From Pseudomonadota bacterium (GTDB taxonomy: Bacteria; Desulfobacterota; Desulfovibrionia; Desulfovibrionales; Desulfomicrobiaceae): a stretch of DNA of 43,955 bases. Below, one piece after another: positions 24,173-32,007 of the stretch. Position numbers and translations under genes: made by a program. The stretch spans positions 1 to 43,955 of the forward strand of contig JAEWKZ010000041.1 of the NCBI GenBank assembly GCA_023393525.1. Reading direction: 5' to 3'. Under the pieces are notes generated by a model. The model searched no databases and was not told the origin of the DNA. It worked only from the letters and a program-made list of their open reading frames with translations. Within the stretch, counting starts at the first letter, position 1. The number at the start of each line of letters is the position of its first letter.

Positions 24173-25897
24173 ATGTCAGATACCCAGGCCGATTGGAAAT
24201 TAAAAACTGTGGCGCCCGAAGCCGCGCAAAGCGCGGACAACCTGCGCCACATCGCCCAGCGGCTGGAAGTGAGTTCGCTGCTGGTTCACCTGATGAGCTT
24301 GCGCGGTCTGGTCAGCGAAACCGAGATGGACAGATTCCTGAGCCCGGGACTTCGCTATCTTCATCCACTGGAAAAATGGCCGGAGATCGACGCCGGCGCG
24401 GCGCTGATCCGCGCCGCGGCCGAGCAGCGGCGCACGATCGCGGTCTGGGGTGATTACGACGTGGACGGAATCACGGCCACGGCCCTGGTCAAGGACTTCA
24501 TGGCCGGCCGGGGCGTGGAGGTGGTCCATTACATTCCGGACAGGCTCGACTTCGGGTACGGCCTCCATGCCGACGGCATCCGCGAACTGGCACAGCGGGG
24601 CGTCGGCCTTCTGCTGACCGTGGATTGCGGCATCGCCAACATCGAGGAAATCCGCGAAGCCAAAAGCCTGGGAATGACCGTCATCGTCACCGACCATCAC
24701 CTGCCCGGCCAGGAGCTGCCCGAGGCCGACGTCATCATCAACCCCAAGCTCGACGGCTGGCCCACTCCCAACCTGGCGGGAGTCGGAGTCGCCTTCCTGC
24801 TCATGGGCGCGGTGAACCGGCTGCTTCCGGGTACGCCCGCCGACATCCGCGAGCTTCTCGACCTGGTCGCCCTGGGCACGGTCGCCGATGTCGTGCCCCT
24901 GGACGAACAAAACAGGATTCTGGTCAAAAACGGCCTGCTGCTGATCAAGGAAGGACGCCGCCCCGGCATCCAGGCGTTAAAGGAGATCAGCGGCCTGGGA
25001 CCGGACGAAAGCGTGGGCACGGGTGCCATCGGTTTCGCCCTGGCACCGCGCATCAATGCGGCGGGCCGCATCGGGGACCCCGATCTGGCCGTGCGCCTGC
25101 TGCTGGAAAAAGATCCGGAAACCGCCCGGCAGCTTGCCACCAAGCTCGACAAGCTCAACGCCAAACGAAAGCTCGAAGAGCAGCGCATCCTGGAAGAAGC
25201 CATCGTGCAGGCCGAATCGCAGCTGCATCTGCCCGGCCTGGTCCTGCACTCCGAACACTGGCACTCGGGCATTATCGGCATCGTGGCCTCCCGCATCGTG
25301 GAACGCTTCCACCGCCCCTGCCTGATCCTGACCAAGGAGAATGGCATCTTCAAGGGCTCAGGCCGTTCCACGCCTTCCTTCGACCTGTACCAGGCGCTGC
25401 TGTCCTGCAAGCAATGCCTCTACAAGTTCGGCGGCCACCGTCAGGCCGCGGGGTTGAAACTCGAACCCTTTCAACTGGCGAACCTCAAAGACCTCTTCGC
25501 CTGGGCCGTGGAGGAGCAACTGGGCGCGAACCCCGCCCCGCCGATCCTGGAACTGGACGCGGAACTGCCCTTTGCCCTGATAACGGCCACGTTTCTGAAG
25601 GAACTCGAACTTCTCCAGCCCTACGGCCAGGGAAATCCAAGACCCATTTTCCTTTCTCCGCCGCTGAACGTGCTCAGGCACCGCTTTTTCAGCCAGAAAA
25701 AGCATCTTGAGCTGCACCTGTCCGATTCAAGCGACGGCACCAACATGCGCGCCGTGGCCTGGAGGCAGGGAACGCGCTGGCAGGACGCATCCTTCGCCGG
25801 CAGGCAGATCCGAATCGCCTACACTCCGCGCCTGTCCAAATTCAACGGGCTGCAACAGATCGAACTCGCCGTGCAGGACATTCAGCTTCTGGGATAA
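24173..25897 (+). CDS. recJ: Single-stranded-DNA-specific exonuclease RecJ
   Basis: RecJ (574 residues) is a 5'-3' single-strand exonuclease used in recombination and mismatch repair. It has the DHH phosphoesterase motifs (IAVWGDYDVDGITATALV, LLTVDCGIAN, VIVTDHHLPG, LVALGTVADVVPL) and the DHHA1 segment (HSEHWHSGIIGIVASRIVERF, FGGHRQAAGLKL). A C-terminal OB-like domain follows (LQPYGQGNPRPIF; IAYTPRLSKFNGLQQIEL). An in-frame TTG at 24116 exists, but the ATG at 24173 gives the normal N-terminus. Its leader (CACGCACCCTC) has no clear Shine-Dalgarno site. A small lipoprotein gene follows on the same strand. Confidence 0.95.
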   Translation: MSDTQADWKLKTVAPEAAQSADNLRHIAQRLEVSSLLVHLMSLRGLVSETEMDRFLSPGLRYLHPLEKWPEIDAGAALIRAAAEQRRTIAVWGDYDVDGITATALVKDFMAGRGVEVVHYIPDRLDFGYGLHADGIRELAQRGVGLLLTVDCGIANIEEIREAKSLGMTVIVTDHHLPGQELPEADVIINPKLDGWPTPNLAGVGVAFLLMGAVNRLLPGTPADIRELLDLVALGTVADVVPLDEQNRILVKNGLLLIKEGRRPGIQALKEISGLGPDESVGTGAIGFALAPRINAAGRIGDPDLAVRLLLEKDPETARQLATKLDKLNAKRKLEEQRILEEAIVQAESQLHLPGLVLHSEHWHSGIIGIVASRIVERFHRPCLILTKENGIFKGSGRSTPSFDLYQALLSCKQCLYKFGGHRQAAGLKLEPFQLANLKDLFAWAVEEQLGANPAPPILELDAELPFALITATFLKELELLQPYGQGNPRPIFLSPPLNVLRHRFFSQKKHLELHLSDSSDGTNMRAVAWRQGTRWQDASFAGRQIRIAYTPRLSKFNGLQQIELAVQDIQLLG

Positions 25898-25956
25898 CCG
25901 CCCTTTTCAATGCCGGACAAAACACGTATTGCTTCGGGATAACCACGGAGGAACGT

Positions 25957-26331
25957 ATGCACGGCATCAAGAACCTATTGATCCTTCTTGTGCTCCTGAG
26001 CACGGGATGCGCGGCGCTGGTCGTTGGTGGAGCGGCGGCGGTGGGAACGTACACCTATGTCGCGGGACAGCTGAAAAGAACCTACAACGCCAATCTCGAC
26101 ACCACCTATCAGGCCGCCCTGGCCGGATGCGAAGCCCTCGGCCTGCCGGTGCAGGATCGGGAGAAACAGCTGAGCAAAGCATCCATCAAGGTCATCGACG
26201 GGGACCGTGATGCGTGGATATGGCTGACGGCCCAGAGTTCCACGACCACGGAGATCTCCGTGCGCGTCGGGTTGCTCGGTGATGAACTCGCCTCGCGGCG
26301 TATCCACGACGCCATCGCGGCGCGCCTGTGA
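25957..26331 (+). CDS. DUF3568-family lipoprotein
   Basis: This 124-residue protein has a lipoprotein signal (MHGIKNLLILLVLLSTGC, lipobox LSTGC), a short Ala/Gly/Val stretch and then the family core GTYTYVAGQLKRTYNANLDTTYQAAL. It ends in a domain containing DAWIWLTAQSSTTTEISVRVGLLGDELASRRIHDAI. This matches DUF3568, a family of small envelope proteins of unknown function. GGAGG lies 7-8 nt before the ATG. It may be read through from recJ (59-bp gap) and is followed by a hairpin. Confidence 0.8.
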   Translation: MHGIKNLLILLVLLSTGCAALVVGGAAAVGTYTYVAGQLKRTYNANLDTTYQAALAGCEALGLPVQDREKQLSKASIKVIDGDRDAWIWLTAQSSTTTEISVRVGLLGDELASRRIHDAIAARL

Positions 26332-26337
26332 CGTGAC

Positions 26338-26356
26338 GCCCCCGTTCAACGGGGGC
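26338..26356. terminator. Hairpin between convergent lipoprotein and ASKHA genes
   Basis: GCCCCCGT and ACGGGGGC form an 8-bp stem with a TCA loop in the 29-bp gap between two converging genes. The T-tract is poor in both directions, so terminator strength is uncertain. Confidence 0.55.
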
Positions 26357-26360
26357 TCTC

Positions 26361-27860
26361 TCAGACCCAGGCGAAGCGCATGGACTCCAGGAACTTTGCG
26401 CCGAAATCCTTTTTCTCCACCAGACTTTCCACAACCACCCGCCCCGGCAAGCGATCCAGCCAGGCCCTGATATCGGCCCGTTCCAGGGCCAGGAGAGTGC
26501 CCGCCAGAGACGTGTTGCCCACGACCGCCATTTTTTCCCGCCAGGACTCGGGCAGAAAACCCAGCGCGATCAGGTGGTCGGGCTGCGCATGTTCGCCCAA
26601 GGCGCCGGCCACGTACACCCTTTGCACATCCTGCTCGGTGAGTCCGGCGCTTTGAACAAGGCTGCGCAGGGCCACGTTGACTCCGGCCTTGGCCTTCAAA
26701 AATTCCTCGATATCGCGTTCGGCGATAAAAACATCCGGCTCGAACTCAAAGACGCGACCGAGCCGGTGCTCACGGACGCGTTCAGCGACATTGCGTGCCA
26801 GGGGCATGGACGGCGCCTGGAAATGCCCTTCCATGTCGATCAGGCCCAACCGGCGCAGCACCGACAGCGCCGCGATGAAACCGGTGCCGGAAATACCCGT
26901 GAGCGGCGTCTCGGACCAGCGCAACCCTTTGGGTCCCAGCTCGACGCCGCTCAGGACGCGCGCGCCCGCCGTTGCCCCGCAGCACAGGCCCACGCCCTCG
27001 ATGGCCGGCCCCATGGGCACGCTGCAGGCATGGAAGCGCCCTGCGTCCACAGCCAGCACAAACTCGGCGTTGGTGCCCAGGTCGGCCAGCAGGAACGGAT
27101 ATGCGGGAGCGCGTGTCGAGATCCAGGCCAGCCCCGCGCTGATATCGGCGCCGATGAAAGGCCCGATCAATGGCGGAATGTACGCGGCCGGCAATCCCTC
27201 GCCTAGCCGCACGGACTTCCCGCCTCGCCAGGGCAGGCTGTACGGGGCGTAGGCCAACCCATGCAGCGGCACGTCCAGCAAGATCGCAATCATGGTCGTA
27301 TTGCCGCTGACAGCCAGGGCGGAGGCGCGGCTTTCGAGCATCAGGTCCGAGAGCACCGAGACGACGGACTGCCGCAGACCCTCCCGCGCCGCATCCGAGG
27401 ACAGCGCATAGCGCAGTCTGGACATGACCTCGCTCCCCACTCCCATCTGGGGATTGGTCATGGCGAATTCGGGGCTGTGCCCGGTTGTCGAGCTGAGCGC
27501 CCATTTGATCCGCGTCGTGCCGATATCGACGGCCAGCCCCTCACCCTGCGCGCTCATCCTTGAGAGCCGTTCCACGACAGGCACGTCGATGGCGCAGGAC
27601 TGCGTTGCCACATGCTTGCAGGCCAACCGCCATCCGTTCGCCAGCTCAGACTCGTTCAACCGGGCCCGGTCATCCGCACAGGGATCAGGGGCCGCGTTCT
27701 GAAATCGAATCCGGCACTTGCCACAAAGCCCTGCCCCGGCGCACAATTCCCGTCCTCTGCCGATCCGGGCCTCAAAAAGCAGATGCAGGAATGGTTGGCC
27801 CGGACTCGCCCAAACGCTGGTCCTGGCCATCCCCTGCTGGTGGATGTCGATTCTCAGCAC
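26361..27860 (-). CDS. 2Fe-2S ferredoxin / ASKHA-domain protein (RACo-like corrinoid-activator family)
   Basis: This protein of about 499 residues joins an N-terminal plant-type [2Fe-2S] ferredoxin domain (Cys40, Cys46, Cys49 and Cys81 in CAGAGLCGKC and LACKH) to a C-terminal ASKHA ATPase domain. The latter shows VDIGTTRIKWAL, VSGNTTMIAILL, GADISAGLAW, LADLGTNAEFVL, GISGTGFIAALSVL and VYVAGALGEH. This is the layout of RACo-type reductive activators, which spend ATP to reduce Co(II) corrinoid proteins. No corrinoid protein or methyltransferase is nearby. A GTG at 27860 overlaps the selD stop (GTGCTGA) and gives a plausible start; an internal ATG at residue 11 is an alternative. Its coupling to selD suggests a link to selenium metabolism, but the function is unproven. 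Confidence 0.8.
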   Translation of the reverse strand: MLRIDIHQQGMARTSVWASPGQPFLHLLFEARIGRGRELCAGAGLCGKCRIRFQNAAPDPCADDRARLNESELANGWRLACKHVATQSCAIDVPVVERLSRMSAQGEGLAVDIGTTRIKWALSSTTGHSPEFAMTNPQMGVGSEVMSRLRYALSSDAAREGLRQSVVSVLSDLMLESRASALAVSGNTTMIAILLDVPLHGLAYAPYSLPWRGGKSVRLGEGLPAAYIPPLIGPFIGADISAGLAWISTRAPAYPFLLADLGTNAEFVLAVDAGRFHACSVPMGPAIEGVGLCCGATAGARVLSGVELGPKGLRWSETPLTGISGTGFIAALSVLRRLGLIDMEGHFQAPSMPLARNVAERVREHRLGRVFEFEPDVFIAERDIEEFLKAKAGVNVALRSLVQSAGLTEQDVQRVYVAGALGEHAQPDHLIALGFLPESWREKMAVVGNTSLAGTLLALERADIRAWLDRLPGRVVVESLVEKKDFGAKFLESMRFAWV

Positions 27861-28900
27861 AGCAAAAGCCTTTTTCCATCCGCGCGCGGCGGTTCGACCC
27901 GCCCGATGCGCGCGGCCATCTCGCCCTGCCCGGTCAGCCACTCCCGGACTTCCTCGGCCAGTTCTTGCGGCACGCCAAGAACCATTCCACCCGATGTTTG
28001 CGCGTCGTACATCAGATCGACGAGCACCGGATCAAGGGCGGGAGAAGCCTCCACAGTCTTGTGACAGAAATGTCTGTTCGCATGGCTGCCCAGGGGCAGC
28101 AGCCCGACCCGGGCCAAATCGAGGGCCTGATCCATGAGCGGCACCGCGTTCACGTCCAAGACGATGGTGCAATTGGAGGCGTTGGCCATCTCCAGGGCGT
28201 GCCCGCCAAGACCGAAACCCGTGACGTCCGTAGCCGCCTTGAGGCCGAATCTGGCCACAGCCTGGCCCGGTACCCGGTTGAGGCGCGCAGCCCAGCGAAA
28301 AACCTCCTCCTCGAAACCGTCGCAGCCTTCCCATTGCCCTTTGATCGCCGTCGCCAGGACGCCTGTTCCGATCGGCTTGGTCAAAAAGAGCACATCGCCC
28401 GGCCGCAGGCCAGCATTTGTGGCGTAGCGGTCCGGATCGATCACTCCCGAGACCGACAGACCATACTTGATTTCCTTGTCCTGGACGCTGTGCCCGCCAA
28501 CCAGAAATGCTCCGGCTTCCTGGATCTTGAGCAATCCGCCGCGCAAGATTTCACGCAAAACCGAAACGTCCATGGAAGCGATGGGAAAACAGACGATATT
28601 CATGGCCACATAAGGCTCCCCGCCCATGGCGTAGACGTCGGAGAGCGAATTGGCAGCCGCGATCTGTCCGAAACGGAAAGGGTCGTTGACGATGGGAGTG
28701 AAGAAATCAAGCGTCTGCACCAGCGCCTTGCCTGCGGGAAAACGGACGATGGCCGCGTCCTCGCTGTTTCCCAAACCGGTCAGAATGCGATCATCGCTCA
28801 TGAACTGCATTCCAAGCAACGCCTGCTCCAGGTCCCCTGGAGCCAGTTTTGCCGCTCAGCCTGCCGCGCTGACTGTCTGCACAAGAGGAGTTTTCTTCAT
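27854..28900 (-). CDS. selD: Selenide, water dikinase SelD, itself a selenoprotein (Sec15, in-frame UGA)
   Basis: SelD makes selenophosphate from selenide and ATP, the selenium donor for selenocysteine and selenouridine. Read through the UGA at 28856-28858, the frame begins at ATG 28898-28900 with GAGG 8 nt upstream and gives 348 residues. The N-terminus is MKKTPLVQTVSAAG-U-AAKLAPGDL. Sec15 and Lys18 line up with catalytic Cys17 and Lys20 of E. coli SelD (GCGCK). Downstream landmarks are LGNSEDAAIV, QTLDFFTPIVNDPFRFGQIA, NSLSDVYAMGG, GGHSVQDKEIKYGL, TKPIGTGVLATAI, ATDVTGFGLGGHALEM and YDAQTSGGM. A start called after the UGA (TTG 28819 or later) would delete the active-site loop. The ATG overlaps the LysR stop (ATGA), and the stop overlaps the ASKHA start. 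Confidence 0.95.
28825..28858 (-). promoter_or_regulatory. UGA selenocysteine codon and bacterial SECIS-like hairpin in selD
   Basis: On the minus strand the UGA (28858-28856) is followed after 12 nt by a perfect 8-bp stem, GCTCCAGG-GGA-CCTGGAGC (28843-28825). The apical loop begins with G and lies 20 nt after the UGA. This fits the known bacterial SECIS layout of a hairpin just downstream of UGA with G among the first loop bases, recognised by SelB. SelB binding itself is inferred. Confidence 0.85.
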
Positions 28901-29814
28901 GATTTTGACCTCATGGGAATGGTTGATGCGTTGGTTTTGAGAAACTCGATCAGCTTCAGGGCAGCGGGAAACAGGGATCTTTTTTTATTGTAGACGACAT
29001 AAAAAGATCGGTTGAGTTTCAGACCGGCCAGGTCCACGGCCACCAGAGCGCCCGACGCGAGTTCCTCGCGCACGGTGATCGCCGAAGTGATGGACGCCCC
29101 CATCCCGGCCGAGAGACATTTGGCCATTGCCCCGGCATTGCGCACAAAGATGACTCCGCGCAGGGAATGGATGTCGATGCCGAAGGAGGCCAGACTTTCA
29201 GCCATGGCGACCCGGGTGCCGGAACCGTCCTCGCGCATGACCCACGGCAAGACGCGCAGCAGTTCGTCCACCGCGAGATTGCGATGCATCGCGTGCAATT
29301 CCGGAGTCATGACCAGGACCAGGGAATCGGTGGCGATCTTTTCATAGCGCAAATCCGGATATTCGAAGACAGCGCCGACGACCCCAAGCATCAGGGCGTT
29401 GTCGCGAACCTGGCTCACTATGTCCTCGGAGTCTCCGATGCGAAGATCCATGACCACTTCAGGGTACAGCTTCCAGAACGCGGCAAGTATTTCCGGCATG
29501 ATGTAATTGGCGGGAATGGTGCTCCCGCCAATGTCGAGCTTGCCGGTGATCCGGTCCTGGAGCTTTCTGAGTTCGGAAATCGCAAGCTCCGAAGCCTCGA
29601 AAATCTTTTGGGCGTGTCGGTAGAGCACTTCGCCGGCCTTGGTGGGCACCACGCTTCTGCCGATGCGGTCAAAGAGCTGGACTTCAAGTTCCTGTTCCAG
29701 CGATGCGACGTGGGCGCTTATGGTCGGCTGGGAAAGATACAGGGCCTTTCCTGCTTTTGAAAAACTGCTGTGCTCGTAAACCTTGGAAAAAGCTTCGATT
29801 TTGCGAATGTCCAT
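28897..29814 (-). CDS. LysR-family transcriptional regulator, selenium-metabolism associated
   Basis: This 305-residue regulator has an N-terminal winged helix-turn-helix (MDIRKIEAFSKVYEHSSFSKAGKAL, YLSQPTISAHVASLEQEL, FDRIGRSVVPT) and a C-terminal LysR substrate-binding domain (GGSTIPANYIMPEILAAF, LVLVMTPELHAMH, VMREDGSGTRVAMAESL, GMGASITSA). Its stop overlaps the selD start (ATGA). LysR proteins of this type are repeatedly found beside selD, so it is read as a regulator of selenium genes. The inducer is unknown. A promoter-like sequence lies directly upstream, next to the terminator of the ribosomal operon. Autoregulation of the LysR-selD-ASKHA operon is plausible but inferred. Confidence 0.88.
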   Translation of the reverse strand: MDIRKIEAFSKVYEHSSFSKAGKALYLSQPTISAHVASLEQELEVQLFDRIGRSVVPTKAGEVLYRHAQKIFEASELAISELRKLQDRITGKLDIGGSTIPANYIMPEILAAFWKLYPEVVMDLRIGDSEDIVSQVRDNALMLGVVGAVFEYPDLRYEKIATDSLVLVMTPELHAMHRNLAVDELLRVLPWVMREDGSGTRVAMAESLASFGIDIHSLRGVIFVRNAGAMAKCLSAGMGASITSAITVREELASGALVAVDLAGLKLNRSFYVVYNKKRSLFPAALKLIEFLKTNASTIPMRSKS

Positions 29815-29828
29815 TTATTCCCATCCGT

Positions 29829-29857
29829 AGCATAGATAAAAACGATGCATTGCGCAA
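29829..29857 (-). promoter_or_regulatory. Possible sigma-70 promoter of the LysR-selD-ASKHA operon
   Basis: On the minus strand TTGCGC (29857-29852), a 17-bp spacer and TATGCT (29834-29829) precede the LysR ATG at 29814. The -35 box overlaps the T-tract of the rplQ terminator. The predicted leader is only about 8 nt, and only a weak GGGA stands before the ATG. Confidence 0.45.
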
Positions 29858-29885
29858 AAAAATAAGGCAGCCGGGCTGCCTTATT
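29856..29885 (-). terminator. Intrinsic terminator of the ribosomal protein operon after rplQ
   Basis: On the minus strand an 11-bp perfect stem (AATAAGGCAGC / GCTGCCTTATT) with a 3-nt loop is followed directly by a run of Ts. It lies 18 bp after the rplQ stop and is the strongest terminator in the window. Confidence 0.93.
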
Positions 29886-29903
29886 TTCGGGATTTCTGTA
29901 CGC

Positions 29904-30320
29904 TTATTCCGCTGCCTCGGCCGTTTCAGCCGGAGTCGCCGATTCTTCAGCAAACTTGTCGCTCAGACGGGTGAACTCGATCAGAGCCATGGGAGCACAG
30001 TCGCCGACGCGGGGGATGCCGAACTTCACCACGCGGGTGTAGCCGCCAGGGACATCCTTGAAGCGGGGGCCGATTTCGTCAAAAAGCTTTTTGACGCTGT
30101 GATGGCTGCCCAGGACGGTAAAGGCCTGTCTGCGGGCGTGCAGGGTGTCCTGCAGGGCCATGGTCACGAGCTTGTCGGCAAAAATGCTCAGCTCTTTGGC
30201 CTTGGCTTCAGTCGTACGAATACGCTCATGTTCAACCAAGGAGCGAACCATATTCTTCATCAGGGACTTGCGGTGTTCCCACGTGCGTCCCAGTTTTCGA
30301 CCGGATTTTCTATGCCTCAT
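29904..30320 (-). CDS. rplQ: 50S ribosomal protein L17
   Basis: L17 (bL17, 138 residues) lies near the exit side of the large subunit. It has the canonical opening MRHRKSGRKLGRTWEHRKSLMKNM and the core HERIRTTEAKAKEL. The C-terminus VKFGIPRVGDCAPMALIEF is extended by an Ala/Glu-rich tail (about 20 residues). The gene overlaps the end of rpoA by 11 nt, the usual order. It is the last gene of the long operon and is followed by a strong terminator. Confidence 0.97.
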   Translation of the reverse strand: MRHRKSGRKLGRTWEHRKSLMKNMVRSLVEHERIRTTEAKAKELSIFADKLVTMALQDTLHARRQAFTVLGSHHSVKKLFDEIGPRFKDVPGGYTRVVKFGIPRVGDCAPMALIEFTRLSDKFAEESATPAETAEAAE

Positions 30321-31356
30321 CTTCTTCGTTCCTCTTTAACCAATCCTGGTACAATTCATCAAAATTATCGACTCGAATTCCGAAATCAAGCCCCATGCTC
30401 TCAAGAACGCGACGAATGTCTTCAAGAGACTTTCTGCCGAAATTCTTGGTCTTGAGCAAATCGGCCTCGGTCTTCTGAACCAGTTCGCCGACAATGTGTA
30501 TTCCGGCGCTCTTGAGGCAATTGCTGGCTCTGACCGGAAGTTCGAGATCTTCGATATTCTTGAAGAGGTTCTCGTTGATCTTGTCCTGGGGCTTGGACTT
30601 GGCTTTCTCGATGTCAGCAGAGCCTTCATCGAAATTGATGAAAACCGTGAGCTGCTCCTTGAGGATCTTGGCGCTGTAGGCCAAAGCGTCGTCAGGAGTG
30701 ATGGAGCCGTCGGTCCAGACTTCCATGATCAGCTTGTCGTAGTTCGTCATCTGTCCTACACGAGCCTGCTCCACCGCGTAGGCAACCTTGCGGATGGGGG
30801 AAAAGCTCGAATCCAGGGTGATGACGCCGATCTCGCTGTCCAGGTCCTCGTGCATCTCGGCCGGGACGTAACCCTTGCCCATGCGGAACTCGAGATCCAT
30901 GACCAGATCAATGTCCTCGGAAAGCGTCGCGATGTGCAACTCAGGATTGAGAATCTTAATATGCTGATTTTCAACAATTGCTGAAGCCGTGACTTCACCC
31001 TTGGCATTGGCGATGAGCTGAACCCGCTGTGGCTCCGGAGTGTTCATGGCCACGCGCAGCTGTTTCAGGTTCAGGACGATGTCGGTGACATCCTCGTTGA
31101 CTCCGGGGATGGTCGTGAATTCATGCTGGATGCCCTGAATCTTGACCGAAACCGGAGCCGCGCCTTGCAAGGAAGAAAGAAGCACCCGACGCAAGGCATT
31201 GCCGATCGTCGTGCCGAAACCCCTTTCCAGGGGCTCGCACACAAAACGACCGAACATGTCGTTGCCTTTCGGATCTTTTTCCAGTTGTTCCGGCCTGACA
31301 AGCTCTGCCCAATTTCGGACGTAAACTTTTTTGTCTCCGCTATACGTAGAACTCAT
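30310..31356 (-). CDS. rpoA: DNA-directed RNA polymerase subunit alpha
   Basis: RpoA (348 residues) dimerises to start RNA polymerase assembly and contacts promoter UP elements and activators. The N-terminal domain shows GRFVCEPLERGFGTTIGNALRRVLLSS and the C-terminal domain LPVRASNCLKSAGI, NFGRKSLEDIRRVLESMGL. The arginine and asparagine in VRASNCLK match the DNA-contacting residues known from E. coli (R265, N268). It lies 12 bp after rpsD and overlaps rplQ. Confidence 0.98.
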   Translation of the reverse strand: MSSTYSGDKKVYVRNWAELVRPEQLEKDPKGNDMFGRFVCEPLERGFGTTIGNALRRVLLSSLQGAAPVSVKIQGIQHEFTTIPGVNEDVTDIVLNLKQLRVAMNTPEPQRVQLIANAKGEVTASAIVENQHIKILNPELHIATLSEDIDLVMDLEFRMGKGYVPAEMHEDLDSEIGVITLDSSFSPIRKVAYAVEQARVGQMTNYDKLIMEVWTDGSITPDDALAYSAKILKEQLTVFINFDEGSADIEKAKSKPQDKINENLFKNIEDLELPVRASNCLKSAGIHIVGELVQKTEADLLKTKNFGRKSLEDIRRVLESMGLDFGIRVDNFDELYQDWLKRNEEDEA

Positions 31357-31368
31357 GTTTACCGCCCT

Positions 31369-31995
31369 TTATTTGGAGTAGAGTTCAACAATCAACTGCT
31401 CTGTCATGGGGAACGTGATATCTTCTCTGGTGGGAAGAGCCTTTACAGATCCCTTGAAGGCAGGAGCATCAATCTCGAGCCAAGCAGGTACGCCGCGACG
31501 CGCGACAACTTCCAAAGCTTCCGTGATGACGAGATTCTTCTTGGTGCGGTCACGCACTTCAAGAATGTCACCCGGCTTCATCTGAATCGAAGGCACGTTG
31601 ACGCGACGACCATTGAGGGTGAACAAACCATGTCGAACCATCTGGCGAGCCTGGCTGCGCGAATTGGCGAAGCCGAGCTTGTAGGCGACGTTGTCGATGC
31701 GCGTTTCGAGCAGCATCAGCAAATTCGTGCCGGTGATACCCTTGCGGCGCTCGGCTTCCTCGAAATATCTGCGGAACTGGCCTTCGAGGATGCCGTACAT
31801 CTTTCTGACCTTCTGCTTCTCGCGAAGCTGCAAGGCGTAATCGCTGGGCTTCTTGCGTGCCTTGCCGTGATCGCCGGGCGCATAGGCGCGACGTTCGAAA
31901 GCACACTTGTCAGTATAACATCTATCGCCTTTGAGAAAAAGCTTTCCGCCTTCTCTACGGCATATTCTGCACTTAGGGCCTGTATATCTAGCCAA
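31369..31995 (-). CDS. rpsD: 30S ribosomal protein S4 (zinc-binding form)
   Basis: S4 (uS4, 208 residues) is a primary 16S rRNA binder and helps decoding accuracy; in many bacteria it represses its own operon. Cys9, Cys12, Cys26 and Cys31 form the zinc site of the C+ type. The S4 RNA-binding domain follows (RIDNVAYKLGFANSRSQARQMVRHGLF, NGRRVNVPS). Confidence 0.98.
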   Translation of the reverse strand: MARYTGPKCRICRREGGKLFLKGDRCYTDKCAFERRAYAPGDHGKARKKPSDYALQLREKQKVRKMYGILEGQFRRYFEEAERRKGITGTNLLMLLETRIDNVAYKLGFANSRSQARQMVRHGLFTLNGRRVNVPSIQMKPGDILEVRDRTKKNLVITEALEVVARRGVPAWLEIDAPAFKGSVKALPTREDITFPMTEQLIVELYSK

Positions 31996-32007
31996 GGTAA
32001 ATTCCCC

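Noticed and set aside
27854..28819. selD read as a shorter gene starting at TTG 28819 or a later ATG
   Set aside because: This would remove the catalytic loop and leave a gap to LysR. Sequence upstream of the UGA is conserved SelD N-terminus with a good ribosome site.
28856..28858. selD as a pseudogene with a nonsense mutation
   Set aside because: The UGA lies exactly at the catalytic Cys position, the frame is intact on both sides and a SECIS-like hairpin follows.
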